From Liriodendron chinense (lineage: Eukaryota > Streptophyta > Magnoliopsida > Magnoliales > Magnoliaceae): 64,000 nt of DNA. Below the pieces are notes generated by a model that was not told the origin of the DNA, did no database searches, and worked only from the letters and a program-made list of their open reading frames with translations. Both the position numbers and the translations under genes were made by a program. Position 1 is the first letter of the stretch, and each line of letters begins with the position of its first letter. Positions 32,845-45,074 of this stretch are shown piece after piece. The stretch is from assembly GCA_003013855.2 (NCBI GenBank), contig ML058370.1, forward strand, positions 2,356,001 to 2,420,000, given 5' to 3'.

Positions 32845-33689
32845 TTGTATGCACCCTTTTCCCTCATGATATCACTTCCAAATCCCATCTCTCCTTCCCT
32901 TCCTCTCTCCGCTGCCTTGCAGGTGCCATAACCCTAGTGATATAGGAGCTGCTACAATGCTGTTACCCCTTTTGTATCAATATTTATGCGAGTGGATGTT
33001 CATATAGGGTCCAAACCGTTCCACCACTACTCCATCTGTGTTAACCCATGGCATCACTGTCATGCAAAATCAGATTAAAAAGGAAATCAGAAAAGAATTA
33101 AGGCTAATGACCCAAACCATCCAAGTCGAACAGTTTGATGATGGGACCAAAAAATTCATTAGACCCAAACGGTCCAAATCCAAAAGCGGTTCTTATAGAG
33201 ATCCAGCCTTGGTAGGCGCCCACCAGTTAATTCGGTCCAAACTGGTCTGGTCAGATGAATCAAAAAGTAAAGAAAAACGACCATCATGAAAGTCATGGAG
33301 AACATTTCTTCGTGAAGTCAAAATGGATGACTTATTTTTTATTGCTAAACAATGTACGTGTTGAAGAAATTTCTTTTTTTTTTTTGTCTTTTTTTTTGAT
33401 GAATTGGATTGGGGTGTGTGTGTGTCCATATTGAAAAAGAGTGCTGATCGTCTATGTTGGTGGCATAGAAGAATCCAGCACTGTCGCTTCTTATTCGTCC
33501 ACGTCATAGGAGCCGATGTAAGCTGACATCATCAATAAATTTAAAAAAGAAAAAAAAGTAAAAATACATTAACAGTTTTATACGTATTTAGTCATTGCTT
33601 ATACGAAATATCCCTCATTCAAATTTGATGTTACAAGCTGGCAAATCTTTTGACAGCTAGCACATCTACCGGAGGAGTGCATAGTCTGT

Positions 33690-33965
33690 GGTCCCACTAT
33701 GATATATGTGTTAGATCATTACCTTCCAATCATTTTTACAGATCATTCTAAGGCACCGTCCAAAAAATGAAGCTGATCTAGAGCTCATGTGGACCACACC
33801 ATAGAACACCAACCATTTTAATTGTGAACGTTCATTCAACACTGTTTTCTGTGTTGTGGTCCACTTGACATTTGAATCTGCCTCTGCCTTAGTACATATC
33901 ATAAAATGATCCAGAAAAATGGATCGTCGGAGTGGATGAAGTACATAATCATACTTAGAGCCTAC
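33690..33965. repeat. GGGCCC palindrome family, collapsed copy
   Basis: Contains both arms (GTGGACCACACCATAG; GTTGTGGTCCACTTGACATTT; CATTTTTACAGATCATTCTA and its mirror) but lacks the central part, giving a shorter foldback of about 270 bp. Confidence 0.6.
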
Positions 33966-34084
33966 GTAGAATTGACCTCCTAGCCAATATGCGTCTAGTC
34001 TCGCCCATCACCGTCCACGCGGATTGCCTGCCAATGGATTTCCTGTGAAAGCCTTGTGTAGGAGGTTACTGCGCTGGAAACCTA

Positions 34085-34510
34085 GGTGGGGCCCACTATG
34101 ATGTTTTCGAGAAATCCACCCCGTCCATCCGCCTCGTGAGCTCATTTTAGTACTTTATACCAAAAATAACAGGATCCAAGACTCACGTGGGCCGAAAATG
34201 TGAGGATTGAACGTCCACAGTTGAAATATTCGTGGGGCCACAGAAGTTTTAAATCAGGCTAATATTTGTGTTTTCAGTTCATCCAATAGGAATGACGTTA
34301 TGAACGGTATTGATGTCATATAAACATCACTGCGGATCCCGGGGAGGTTTCAACTATAAGAATTTCCCTACCCATCTTTTCCTTTAGTGCTGCCCACTTA
34401 AGTCTTGTATCCAGTTCATTTTTGGTCTAATTTCCTAAAATGATCTAACAAGGCGGATTGATGGTGTGGATTTCTCGAAAACATCATGGTGGGCCACACC
34501 TAGGTTTCCT
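34085..34510. repeat. GGGCCC palindrome family, full copy with clear arms
   Basis: Arms GGAAACCTAGGTGGGGCCCA and, inverted, GGGCCACACCTAGGTTTCC, plus ATGATGTTTTCGAGAAATCC and its mirror. This is the clearest terminal inverted repeat pair of the family in the window. No convincing target duplication. Confidence 0.75.
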
Positions 34511-34859
34511 GCGCAAGGCTTTTGCAGCCTTGGGAGGTGCTGCGCGAATGATTTTGCAGGCATTCGGTGTTTATAGAAAAAAACAAAAAAAACAAAAAAA
34601 AAATCAAAGGGAAAAAAATAAAATCTAACATTCTCTATTTTCTCCCAATAATCGAATAACAATCCGATCTTCCATTTTTCTTCTCTTTCGAACTTCGATC
34701 TTTTATAGGTATAAAAAAAAAGGAAAAAGAAAAAAAATTCCATACATTGCTCTTCTATCACAAGCTACTCTCTTCTCTAAAGATTTGATCCTTTAAATCA
34801 GAGTATTCACAGGTAAAGTTTCGATTTGAACTCCGATTTATAGTTTCTGTACATTGGTA
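34511..34859. other. Non-coding spacer, purine/pyrimidine-biased
   Basis: A-rich AAAAACAAAAAAAA tracts and TCTTTTCTTC runs; no coding signal. Confidence 0.4.
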
Positions 34860-34867
34860 TGAATCTA

Positions 34868-35376
34868 TAGGGCTGTAAATGGGTCAGTGGACCCTGGTGG
34901 GGTACCCGGACCCAACCCATTTAGACCCGACCCAGACCTCAACCCATTTGTTAAATGGTACAGGTCTGGGTCCAAGAATAGACCCATTTGTTAAACGGGT
35001 TTGGGTCTGGTTTCCTTTATATTAGGCCCAACCCGACCCGACCCGACCCAAACCCATTTAGTAAGTGGGCGGGTTTGGTCTATGTTACAAGGGACCCGTC
35101 CAGCCCAAACCCGGTTTTAAGCCTTGTAAAATGCTTGCATACTTGATCCAAACCCGGACCCATTAGACCCGGCCCATTTATAAATGGGTCTGGGTGGATC
35201 TCCCTCTACCAGACCCGGACCCATTTATAAATGGGTCTGATGGGCTGACTCGGACCCGACCTGGACTTGCCCATTTAGTAAAAGGGTCTGAGTCTAAAAT
35301 TTGGACCCAGACCCGTTTAGTAAATGGGCGGGTCTGGTTTTGGCTAAACCCGCCCCGAACCCCATTTACAGCCCTA
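34868..35376. mobile_element. hAT-type MITE (509 bp) with GACCC/GGGTC-rich interior
   Basis: Terminal repeats TAGGGCTGTAAATGGG and CCCATTTACAGCCCTA are perfect inversions. Flanks TGAATCTA and TGAATATA are an 8-bp duplication with one mismatch. TAGGG... ends and 8-bp duplications fit hAT. The inside consists of repeated 'ACCCATTTA', 'AAATGGGTCTGGG' and 'GACCCGACCC' phrases, giving many possible foldbacks. No transposase. Confidence 0.85.
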
Positions 35377-35509
35377 TGAATATATGACTTTTATTCTTCC
35401 CTATTTGCATTGAAGGTTCTGATTTTTGCCATTGTTTTACTTGATCAAATGTCACAAGTTGATGATTATGTGATTTCTGGAATCATAATATCATTGTATT
35501 CATCTTTGT

Positions 35510-35680
35510 GGTGGGCTCTAAGAAGTTTTCAACAATAGGAGTTCAATCTCCACTACTTTATGTGGTGTGGTCCACTTGAATCTTCAATCTGACTCCTTTT
35601 TGGACTCATGCCCTAAAATGATATTTCAAAATAGATGGATGGCTGGATAAAACATATACATTACGATGGGCTTTGTAGCC
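35510..35680. repeat. GGGCCC palindrome family, right-arm fragment
   Basis: TGTGGTGTGGTCCACTTGAA, TCATGCCCTAAAATGATAT and GGATAAAACATATACATTAC match the right arm only. Confidence 0.55.
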
Positions 35681-36150
35681 TTTGGGCAAGATTGTGGGAG
35701 AGGGGGGTTGTGACGTTTGAGAGAGACGTGCTTTTTTAGGTACGTTGTTTAAGGTTTGCTTCAAGGGTAAATTTGTCTTTTTAAAAGTATGGTTAGAAAT
35801 ACCTAACTGAACGACATAATATGCGATTTTTTGGCTAACTACTGAAATTTTAGGCAGGTTTTAGGAAACAGTTTAAAAGATAGTTTTTTTTTTTTTTTTT
35901 TTTTTGAATTCAAGCAAAATATGATTGCTTGTATGGCATTGCCTCTTATCTTTTTTATTTTATTTTATTTTAACTTAATGTTAGCCCCCATTGCTGCTCA
36001 CATCATGGGGCCCCTAGTTTTTAGTTCCTAGTCTATGCCTCCACACTTCAACTATAGCATCTTGCCGGATCGCACGGAAGTTCACAGAATTTAATAGAAA
36101 TTAAGTTATGGGACTTTCTTACTACGTGCTAGGTGATTCTATCAGGCCAT
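35681..36150. other. Non-coding spacer
   Basis: A T-run at about 35884-35905 and (TTTTA)n near 35960. No gene. Confidence 0.4.
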
Positions 36151-36450
36151 CTCGACACAAAATATGTTCTGCACAAGATGAGGAATGGATGGTCGATTCA
36201 CAGCCATCTCGCCACGTGCTTGGTTCTCACTGAGTCCATGAACAGGTTGTCACCTTGCTGACCATCTTGCCACGAAGCCCTATTCCGATCGAGCAATGAA
36301 CGGATTGTTGAAGATCTGCCCTCCATTAGTCATCTCGCCACGATGCCCGATTCCGATCGAGCAACAAACAAACGTTGTCCCGCACTTCACGACTGCCCAT
36401 TATGAATCTCAGTCCCAATTAGGCAACGAACGGATCATCATCCTCCAAGT
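36150..36450. repeat. Degenerate ~75-bp tandem repeat
   Basis: Four to five units share CCATCTCGCCACG, ATTCCGATCGAGCAA and AACGGAT phrases (at about 36150, 36208, 36262, 36337, 36410). Confidence 0.55.
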
Positions 36451-36880
36451 CAATCGTGAGTGCCATTATTGTAAAAATCATTAATAGAAGAACACTTTCA
36501 ACTTGTATTTTCTTTCTCTATTTTGTTGTTGAACGTCGATAGTGAATCACACTAAAAGAATAAGTCCTTAATTCCTATATTTACTTCTATTGTCACAAGG
36601 AAAAAAGAACTCATTTGGAAGGCTTCGCCTCCTATCCTTTCACAAATTGCCTGAACGGAGTGCAATATAAATGGCCGAGAGGACTCTGGATTCAATGTCC
36701 ATTCTCCAATCTGTTTGTTTTGGTGTAGGGGATACCAACAATTCAATCAACCTTGAGTTGGGCAGACTTTGGCACGCCCGTGCATCATATTCACACATAA
36801 ATATCTAATTCAGGCCCACGCTCACACATGTGGCCCAGTTTAATTGAATTTAGAGCAAAGCAATTATAAGGTAAAGCTTA
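36450..36880. other. Non-coding spacer or start of LINE fragment
   Basis: No domain-bearing frame seen; it may be a 5' part of the LINE below. Confidence 0.35.
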
Positions 36881-37086
36881 TTTGTCGGGTCTCAAGTCAA
36901 GGAATGACTCTCTCACACTCCAAGGTAATTCTGGAGGTGCTAAGGAACTTGTGCATTGGTGGCCCATGGACTATTTGGTATTTCCTTGGTAAAATTCAAG
37001 AGAAGGTTCCCAGCTCAACCTAAGCCTCTCTCACGTTTTTCGTGAAGGGAACTAGGTGGCGGACGGGCTAGCTAGTGCTGGTCAGC

Positions 37087-39199
37087 TGTTCGCTTCCCCA
37101 AGTGTAGGGTTGCGAAGTAGTAATAAACTCGGTAAGACCGAGGTCGATCCACAGGGAAGGAAGTAAACAATTCCAACTATCCTAATAACTAGAATCAAAG
37201 AGGTTTGTGAAATTGATTTTTAACATAAAATAGAAAATCTAATAATGAAAAGATAACTAGAGCATCAAGGATCCACTTATAGCTCTTCTTAGATGCATAA
37301 TTCGCTATGGTTTCTTACTTTCTCAACTAGAATCGACATTCCTGTCTATCTAGTCGGATGATAGAGCTGTTAAACCAAACAGTCTGTCATATGTAAGTTC
37401 TATGCATAGGATTCACTCAATGTAGGCTGAGCTGAGCATGCTCAATTGCATAGGTCATTCCCCTTTCCAAAAGGTCCAGTTCACAATCATAACCATCCTC
37501 AAGTCCTCTCACAAGACAAGGCTAGATCATGATTTGAACTAGATTCAAATCACATGCACAATACATAAATATTCAGAAAAACAGAAAAATAGAACTTTGG
37601 TAGGAAGTCCCTTCATGAAGAGCTTAGTACTAGAGCGCACTCCGATTCCTCGGATCATACAGGTCTAGACCGTTGCAAACAAATTAAGAAGATAAGTAAT
37701 TCATCCAAACATCCATGAGTCATCACAAGACTAAGAAAAATTACTTAAAAACTTGTATAAACTTCAAACCTTAGTTCATAATCATGAATTCCAAACTAAA
37801 AACCAATAAAACGAATTAAACAATCTAAGAAAACTATAAGGTTCACCTCTTAGCTCTAGCTAAGAGATTAGCTAATAAAAAGCATATTAAAAACTAGAAC
37901 TAGAACTAAGAAAAGGAAGAAAAACTAGCTGGAGGAGGCTAGGAAGCCTCCTATGACTTGAACTCCTTGCTCCCCACGTCCTTGGTTGCCCTGGAATAGA
38001 AGAGAGCACCTCCTTTTATAGTGCAGCACTAGTACAGCAACATAGCAGAATTTGTTTCGCTTGGTACGGCTTAACCAATGGTCGGATTGCCTTCAAATTT
38101 GGTTTGTAGCTTCCTTGTAATGTGGTCTTCCAAATAGATGATTTAGATTTCCAAGATTGTCCTCTGAATAGGCCCACCAATCACATCACCGACCGCCTCT
38201 CAAAATCGCGCACTTCGGGTACCTTCAGAACCAGTCATCTTGCTTTCAACGCTCCGGAGTGTACAGAAGTCGGATTGATCTCAAATTTTGAACATGAGTA
38301 GAAAACTTCCTCCTCTACATGATAGACGGATTAGATTGTCCAAAACGATCTCAGAATATGGTCCGAAAATTAGAACAATTAGGGCTTTTATAAACTCTGC
38401 GCAGTTGGAGCTTTCTGGATGGTCCATCTTTCTTCAACCGGTACGATCAAACCACACACCCTTTTGATCTGAAAATTTTGTGTTTATTCATATATGGATG
38501 TGGTCTAAAATATGGTCAAAGTAGATTTTTCATATCCTCAATGATGGGCCACCTGGACCGGCCCAGAGTGGAACAGCGAAATCTGGAACTTTCTGGACAG
38601 TTCGTATTGTTTTGGTCACCACGATCAATCCGTAACTCCGATCGACACGAAACCACTTGGGTTAGTTCGGCGTCGAGTTCCTCTTCGACATGGATGTGTT
38701 GGATTTCCAAATATCATCAAGATCGGCCCAGAAAACGGGTCCGAAAAATCAGGTGCGGGAATACATTGCTGTTTTAGAATCTGGAATCTGAAACTTGCAT
38801 GGCCGACCGGTCACGACCGGTCGGACAGGGCTGGCCGACCGGTCACGACCGGTCAGGCCCTCTTTGGCATTACTCCAGCAAGCATGGCCGACCGGTCAAG
38901 ACCGGTCGGGCTTCCTTGGCCGACCGGTCAAGACCGGTCGGTCTCTTTTTCTTCTTGTTTTCTTCCTTTCTTTCTTCTATTTTCTTCTTTCTTTGCTTCT
39001 TTCTTTGCTTCCTTCTTCCTTCAACGCTCCTTGGGTCTTCATCCAAGGTTCTAAATCAGCTCTTTTGGTCATCAATTGGGCAAAGTAACTCTTATTCCTA
39101 CAACCACAAAACATGTATTTGATTAGTCTTTAAATTATGAAAACCATGCATAATGAGTGATGAATTGGGGTTAAAATATGCACAATTAAGAGCTCAACA
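37087..39199 (-). repeat. 3' LTR (minus strand) of the young element
   Basis: Delimited by TG...CA on the plus strand and by the TCAGC duplication outside. Contains four GGCCGACCGGTCA(C/A)GACC units near 38800-38940 and a CTTTCTTC-rich tract after them. Open frames within it are not genes. Confidence 0.9.
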
Positions 39200-40319
39200 C
39201 ACCCCCCAACCAGCATTTTGCTAGTCCCGAGCAAAACATGCATGAAACAAGTTTCATTCTCCAAATCCAACTCTCCTCTAGAAACTATTCTTCTATACAT
39301 TCCAAGACACACAAGCATAAAAATCAGAGAAATTAGGTGATAGAAGTTGAAACCTTAAACTCTTAGAACATAATAAGTATTTATATGAAATTCCCACTGA
39401 TTGATTGATAAATAGAAGAACTTGAACAAATTCACCCTAGTGTGCATAGTGAAAGTTCATCTCATGAGTTTCTGGGCTCATCTTAATCATAGATCAACTA
39501 AACTATGGGATTTCAAGGTGCACAGAGCAACAACAAGCCTATGACAGGAATTTGTCTTACCGTCCTTCCGACGACTTTCTCACTACGTCCCATTTCCGGC
39601 TTTGGTTACGGGTAGACCATCCCCCGGTTGGTAGTAGGTAGCCCTAATCGGAATTTTCCACCATTTTTCCATCATTCCCAATTTCATCCTTCCTTTTCCT
39701 TTTTCTTTTTAAATTAGATAGGATTTTTAGAAATCCATATCTTTCGTTATTTTCCCATGGACAAGGATGGACAAAGTACCCCGGCTTGGTTTCTCAACAC
39801 CTTAAATCAAAGTATAGTTAATCCACAAATCACATAATCCTTTCAACCCATGAAAATCGTGTAATGTGAACTAGGTGTAAAAGTGTTCAAATTTTCTATC
39901 ACTCACATAAATAGGGGAATTCACATATAAAACCATTATATTAAAAGAAATTCAAAGCTTGCAACATCACTCACTTCGTATCTCCTCTTCTTATACTCGT
40001 ATCATCTTGAATGCATAGAAACAACGTTTTCCAAAAGAGTTTTGAATTTTAGAAAAATCGAAAATTTTCTACATAATTGCTCGAAATGTCACAAAAGCTA
40101 GTAGATTCATCTAAGGAATCTCACCCCCCAACAAAAATCTTACATTGTCCTCAATGTAATAAGATATGCAATATGCATGACATGAGAGCAATGACACAAA
40201 ACAAAGGAGAGTGAGAACGAGAGTACCTGAGGTAGCAAGTTGATCAATTCTAGCATCTTCCATTGTCTCAATGAGACTTATTCAATCCTAAATGCAGAAA
40301 GAAATCCTAACCTACCTAC
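39200..40319. other. Interior spacer of the young element
   Basis: Between the ORF end and the 3' LTR. Contains no long frame; starts with the C-rich complement of the polypurine tract. Confidence 0.5.
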
Positions 40320-41938
40320 CTACCTTTGATTAGTCTGATCGACTACATGATCAAATTTGAGCAGGATCTTCATGAATTTCAATAGGTTTCTCATGAGGAC
40401 CATCCAAAGTCCTGCTCGAATGTATACATGTGTGCGTTTCTTCATGAAAGTCCAATCATAGTATGCACCACACGCATGTAAGGAGGAGATAAGAGCAGCA
40501 AAAAGATATCTCCTCAAGTTCTGAATTGGGTTGTAATTGATTAAAAACGGGTCCTCCCAATCAGAATTTTCAATGGGTTGAAGAACCCATGATGGTGGAG
40601 AGACATTCATTAAGTATTTTTCAGTTTGGATTGTCTCCTCCACAAATTCAGATTTGCATGGTGCTTCCACAAACCATGGTAAAGAGTGTAAATCAGTGGA
40701 ATGGTGTTCTTCAGGTACCGACACCATGTCTAACAAACTATCCAACTCCTTAATCATCTCATCATCCAGATCATAGGGGTGAGTCATGCATTCCTCTAGG
40801 AAATCGAGAGAGTCGAATGAAGGGTCCTCGTTCTCCCTAAGTGATTGAGGAAATTCTGTTTCAAGGGTAAGAAATTCCTCCTCTATAGAGGGGAGGTCTT
40901 CCAAAGAAAATTTTCAGATTCAGTGGTAAGCACATCATCTAGCATTGGTTGATCTTTTGAAATTTCAGGTTGTGCCACCCCATCATCCAAAGAAACAGAA
41001 TTTTCAACCCAAGCGAGTTCTTCCACAATAGAATCCGGCATGTGTTGTTGGTGGAAGGACTCAAAAATATCAACTTCGGCCATCTCTCTAGCAAGAATAT
41101 CTTCCGATGACTCAAAAACATTCAGCCCTTTGGAAGAAGAAATCATGGACTCACAATCATCCTTCAAACCCTCATTGTAGGCAATCAAACTATCACTTTC
41201 AGATTTTGCAGATTCCTCGGGTTCGTCAACCGTCCTTGAAATCTCTTCATCATTCAAATAGGAATAGCTAAAAGAGATAGTTGATTCACCATAATCGATG
41301 GTAATGGTGGGATCACTGAGATCTACATCCCTTAGAAGTTTAGTCATTAAATCTAGAGAAGGTTGGGTTTGGATAGCCTCATCCTCCTCATTGTTGGGGA
41401 TTGATTCGGTGTTCCCAATGTTGGGTTCAATATTTTGAGATGGCGAGAGGTTTTGTATGCATTGCTCAGTTATTTCCATACACTCTCGCAGTATATCCTC
41501 AAGAGTTCGTGTCGGTTGAGGATCATGAGAAAGAAACTCTTGAGGATAATTGTTGGCATCCATGGCTGGCTCATCCTCCATTGGACTAGAGGTGTGAGGA
41601 CTCTCTCGATGAAGACCATACGTGTTATATGACGAAGACTGATAAGATGGTTGATAGGCATAACCATACAAGTGATCACGCAATGTCTTTACCGGTTGGT
41701 CATTACTCCCCCGGTCCTTTTTCTTATTCCTACCTCCTGTTAAACTTGGTGGGATACTCATGTTATTTTCAACCCAGTAATCACGTAGCGTCTTACGTTG
41801 GGGGGTAGTGGAGGTTGATTTACTCTCAGAATAATACTTATGCTTAAATTGGTTCCAATCATAAAGAGTTTTGATTCCATGGTCTGTCATCTCATCTTCC
41901 AAAAGGTATGCATAAGCACCACACTTCCAATCAGCCAT
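40320..41938 (-). CDS. Retrotransposon ORF of unknown function, one frameshift
   Basis: The only long frame of the young element. It runs from MADWKCGAYAYLLEDEMTDH at 41938 through a very acidic middle (many D/E, e.g. SESDSLIAYNEGLKDD) to SWVLQPIENSDWEDPF and a C-terminal hydrophobic/basic segment (RRYLFAALISSLHACGAYYD). The frame shifts by one base near 40905 in a T/A-rich run; the downstream frame (LEDLPSIEEEF) continues in the same acidic style, so the original protein was probably about 535 residues. No zinc knuckle, protease or polymerase motif is visible. Such conserved acidic ORFs occur in non-autonomous Tat-like elements, but I cannot name a function. The frameshift could also be a sequencing error. 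Confidence 0.6.
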
Positions 41939-42184
41939 AATGAGATTTTAAAGAGTTGGAACTACCCTAATCTAGAAAAAAGAATAAAAAGAAGGGAGAT
42001 GGAGAGATGTTACCCAATAGAGCGAGATATATGTTAGCAACAATGTCCTACAAAATCCAACAAAAAATTGTTAGTAATCTAAAAAAAAAAAAAAATCAGA
42101 AAATCTTCTTCTATAAAAACTGAAAATCCTACCTAACTAAGACTACTCTATAGTTACTAGAACAATTAGAACCGTTTAACCTCC

Positions 42185-42202
42185 TCCCCGGCAACGGCGC
42201 CA
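42185..42202 (-). other. Primer-binding site (tRNA-Asp)
   Basis: On the minus strand TGGCGCCGTTGCCGGGGA is the exact complement of the 3' end of plant tRNA-Asp (ending CCCCGGCAACGGCGCCA). It sits six bases inside the LTR. Confidence 0.85.
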
Positions 42203-42208
42203 AAAACT

Positions 42209-44321
42209 TGTTCGCTTCCCCAAGTGTAGGGTTGCGAAGTAGTAATAAACTCGGTAAGACCGAGGTCGATCCACAGGGAAGGAAGTAAACAATTCCAACT
42301 ATCCTAATAACTAGAATCAAAGAGGTTTGTGAAATTGATTTTTAACATAAAATAGAAAATCTAATAATGAAAAGATAACTAGAGCATCAAGGATCCACTT
42401 ATAGCTCTTCTTAGATGCATAATTCGCTATGGTTTCTTACTTTCTCAACTAGAATCGACATTCCTGTTTATCTAGTCGGATGATAGAGCTGTTAAACCAA
42501 ACAGTCTGTCATATGTAAGTTCTATGCATAGGATTCACTCAATGTAGGCTGAGCTGAGCATGCTCAATTGCATAGGTCATTCCCCTTTCCAAAAGGTCCA
42601 GTTCACAATCATAACCATCCTCAAGTCCTCTCACAAGACAAGGCTAGATCATGATTTGAACTAGATTCAAATCACATGCACAATACATACATATTCAGAA
42701 AAATAGAAAAATAGAACTTTGGTAGGAAGTCCTTTCATGAAGAGCTTAGTACTAGAGCGCACTCCGATTCCTCGGATCATACAGGTCTAGACCGTTGCAA
42801 ACAAATTAAGAAGATAAGTAATTCATCCAAACATCCATGAGTCATCACAAGACTAAGAAAAATTACTTAAAAACTTGTATAAACTTCAAACCTTAGTTCA
42901 TAATCATGAATTCCAAACTAAAAACCAATAAAACGAATTAAACAATCTAAGAAAACTATAAGGTTCACCTCTTAGCTCTAGCTAAGAGATTAGCTAATAA
43001 AAAGCATATTAAAAACTAGAACTAGAACTAAGAAAAGGAAGAAAAACTAGCTGGAGGAGGCTAGGAAGCCTCCTATGACTTGAACTCCTTGCTCCCCACG
43101 TCCTTGGTTGCCCTGGAATAGAAGAGAGCACCTCCTTTTATAGTGCAGCACTAGTACAGCAACATAGCAGAATTTGTTTCGCTTGGTACGGCTTAACCAA
43201 TGGTCGGATTGCCTTCAAATTTGGTTGGTAGCTTCCTTGTAATGTGATCTTCCAAATAGATGATTTAGATTTCCAAGATTGTCCTCTGAATAGGCCCACC
43301 AATCACATCACCGACCGCCTCTCAAAATCGCGCACTTCGGGTACCTTCAGAACTAGTCATCTTGCTTTCAACGCTCCGGAGTGTACAGAGGTCGGATTGA
43401 TCTCAAATTTTGAACATGAGTAGAAAACTTCCTCCTCTACATGATAGACGGATTAGATTGTCCAAAACGATCTCAGAATATGGTCCGAAAATTAGAACAA
43501 TTAGGGCTTTTATAAACTCTGCACAGTTGGAGCTTTCTGGATGGTCCATCTTTCTTCAACCGGTACGATCAAACCACACACCCTTTTGATCTGAAAATTT
43601 TGTGGTTATTCATATATGGATGTGGTCTAAAATATGGTCAAAGTAGATTTTTCATATCCTCAATGATGGGCCACCTGGACCGGCCCAGAGTGGAACAGCG
43701 AAATCTGAAACTTTCTGGACAGTTCGTATTGTTTTGGTCACCACGATCAATCCGTAACTCCGATCGACACGAAACCACTTGGGTTAGTTCGACGTCGAGT
43801 TCCTCTTCGACATGGATGTGTTGGATTTCCAAATATCATCAATATCGGCCTAGAAAACTGGTCCGAAAAATCAGGTGCGGGAATACATTGCTGTTTTAGA
43901 ATCTGGAATCTGAAACTTGCATGGCCGACCGGTCACGACCGGTCGGACAGGGCTGGCCGACCGGTCACGACCGGTCAGGCCCTCTTTGGCATTACTCCAG
44001 CAAGCATGGCCGACCGGTCAAGACCGGTCGGGCTTCCTTGGCCGACCGGTCAAGACCGGTCGGTCTCTTTTTCTTCTTGTTTTCTTCCTTTCTTTCTTCT
44101 ATTTTCTTCTTTCTTTGCTTCTTTCTTTGCTTCCTTCTTCCTTCAACCCTCCTTGGGTCTTCATCCAAGGTTCTAAATCAGCTCTTTTGGTCATCAATTG
44201 GGCAAAGTAACTCTTATTCCTACAACCACAAAACATGTATTTGATTAGTCTTTAAATTATGAAAACCATGCATAATGAGTGATGAATTGGGGTTAAAATA
44301 TGCACAATTAAGAGCTCAACA
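42209..44321 (-). repeat. 5' LTR (minus strand) of the young element
   Basis: Same length as its partner, separated from the primer site by six bases. Also contains the four GACCGGTC-bearing units (43921-44063). On the minus strand it would carry the promoter. Confidence 0.9.
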
Positions 44322-44637
44322 TCAGCCTGATAGAATTTACTCCTCCAGAGATGAGCTTTCGAGGGACATTAGAGGTGCGCTAGTTCTGGACAGAGTTGGG
44401 GTCGGGAATGTGATCAGGAAGCCAACACGGACGAGCTGACGTATTCTGCCTTTGGGTTGGTTGATGTTTGGTTGAGTTTTTTTTTGTTTGAGCATAGGTT
44501 GTTTGTCTGTTTGTACATGGTCATATGATAGGTAGGCCCTGATTTTTGTGATGCCTTGCCTGAATGGATGTATCTATTTCTAGGTCCTTTGGGCCTGACA
44601 TATTTATGAAATTATCTAAGAGCTTAAAAAAAAAAAA

Positions 44638-45074
44638 GAAGAAAAAGAAAAAAAAGCAAAAAGCAAGATGAAAGACTTTCCCCGTGATAAGTTGTTTAAA
44701 ACATTGGATAACCAATTACAATCACTGTCTAAACCCACAGCCATCATGCACGAAATACGAGGTTACTAATGTAAAAGTTATATTTGAATATTGACATATG
44801 ATCAATGATAAACATCCAAAAATCATTATTAAATCATCATTGCCATTTTCTTTCCTTTCATTTTTTCTTTTCTTTCCCCATCATCCTAAATGCCATTAGG
44901 GACTTTCACAGTCAGAGTTTGAGTTACTTGAAGAAAATTCCTTCATTGGATGAAAGTCCAAAATGGTGCCTCTTCAAGGTCAAATGACTAAATTGTCCTA
45001 TGTGTATTGCTTTTCTAAAAAGGAGTCAAGATCTTTAAGGCCATTTGGTTTATATATGAAATCTAACCCATTCG
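44638..45074. other. Non-coding spacer
   Basis: A-rich after the LINE tail, then ordinary sequence to the gypsy LTR. No gene. Confidence 0.4.

Larger units (their letters stand above)
30245..33530 (+). repeat. Segmental duplication, copy A (GDSL locus)
   Basis: Collinear with 59030-63430: the same order of landmarks (CAAGTGCCTGATTTT-type phrase, CATGCATCTAGATGCATTTG, upstream region, GDSL exon 1, intron landmarks such as AACCATGCATGCATCAC and CAGATTAGAAAA-type blocks) with many small differences and private insertions. The copy stops before exon 2 of the gene. Confidence 0.8.
37087..44321 (-). mobile_element. Young non-autonomous LTR retrotransposon (7.2 kb, 2.1-kb LTRs, no pol)
   Basis: Two direct 2,113-bp repeats begin TGTTCGC and end CTCAACA. 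They are flanked by identical TCAGC (37082-37086 and 44322-44326). A tRNA-Asp-type primer site at 42185-42202 puts the element on the minus strand; the polypurine-like stretch GGTTGGGGGGTG abuts the other LTR. The 3-kb interior has one long frame (40320-41938) and no protease, reverse transcriptase or integrase. By eye the LTRs differ at about 15 positions and have equal length, so the insertion is recent. The architecture is that of LARD-like elements mobilised in trans; the tRNA-Asp site suggests a Tat-lineage partner. Confidence 0.9.
36880..44637 (+). mobile_element. L1-type LINE 3' end, split by an LTR retrotransposon
   Basis: The left part (to 37086) ends in the ORF2 RNase H signature LSHVFREGN, a stop, then VADGLASAG. 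Removing the 37087-44321 insertion and one TCAGC continues the same frame into PDRIYSSRDELSRDIRGALV and on to a TGA at about 44437, a 3' UTR and an A tail at 44626-44637. The frame is therefore restored exactly across the insertion. Only the 3' end of the LINE is present, with one visible nonsense codon. Confidence 0.75.

Noticed and set aside
38795..39122. Frames of 97-107 codons in the LTR, repeated at 43917-44244
   Set aside because: They lie wholly inside the LTR and translate the GACCGGTC units and a CTTTCTT tract.
40320..41938. Host gene for a large acidic protein
   Set aside because: It lies between two matching LTRs with a primer site on the same strand, so it belongs to the retrotransposon.
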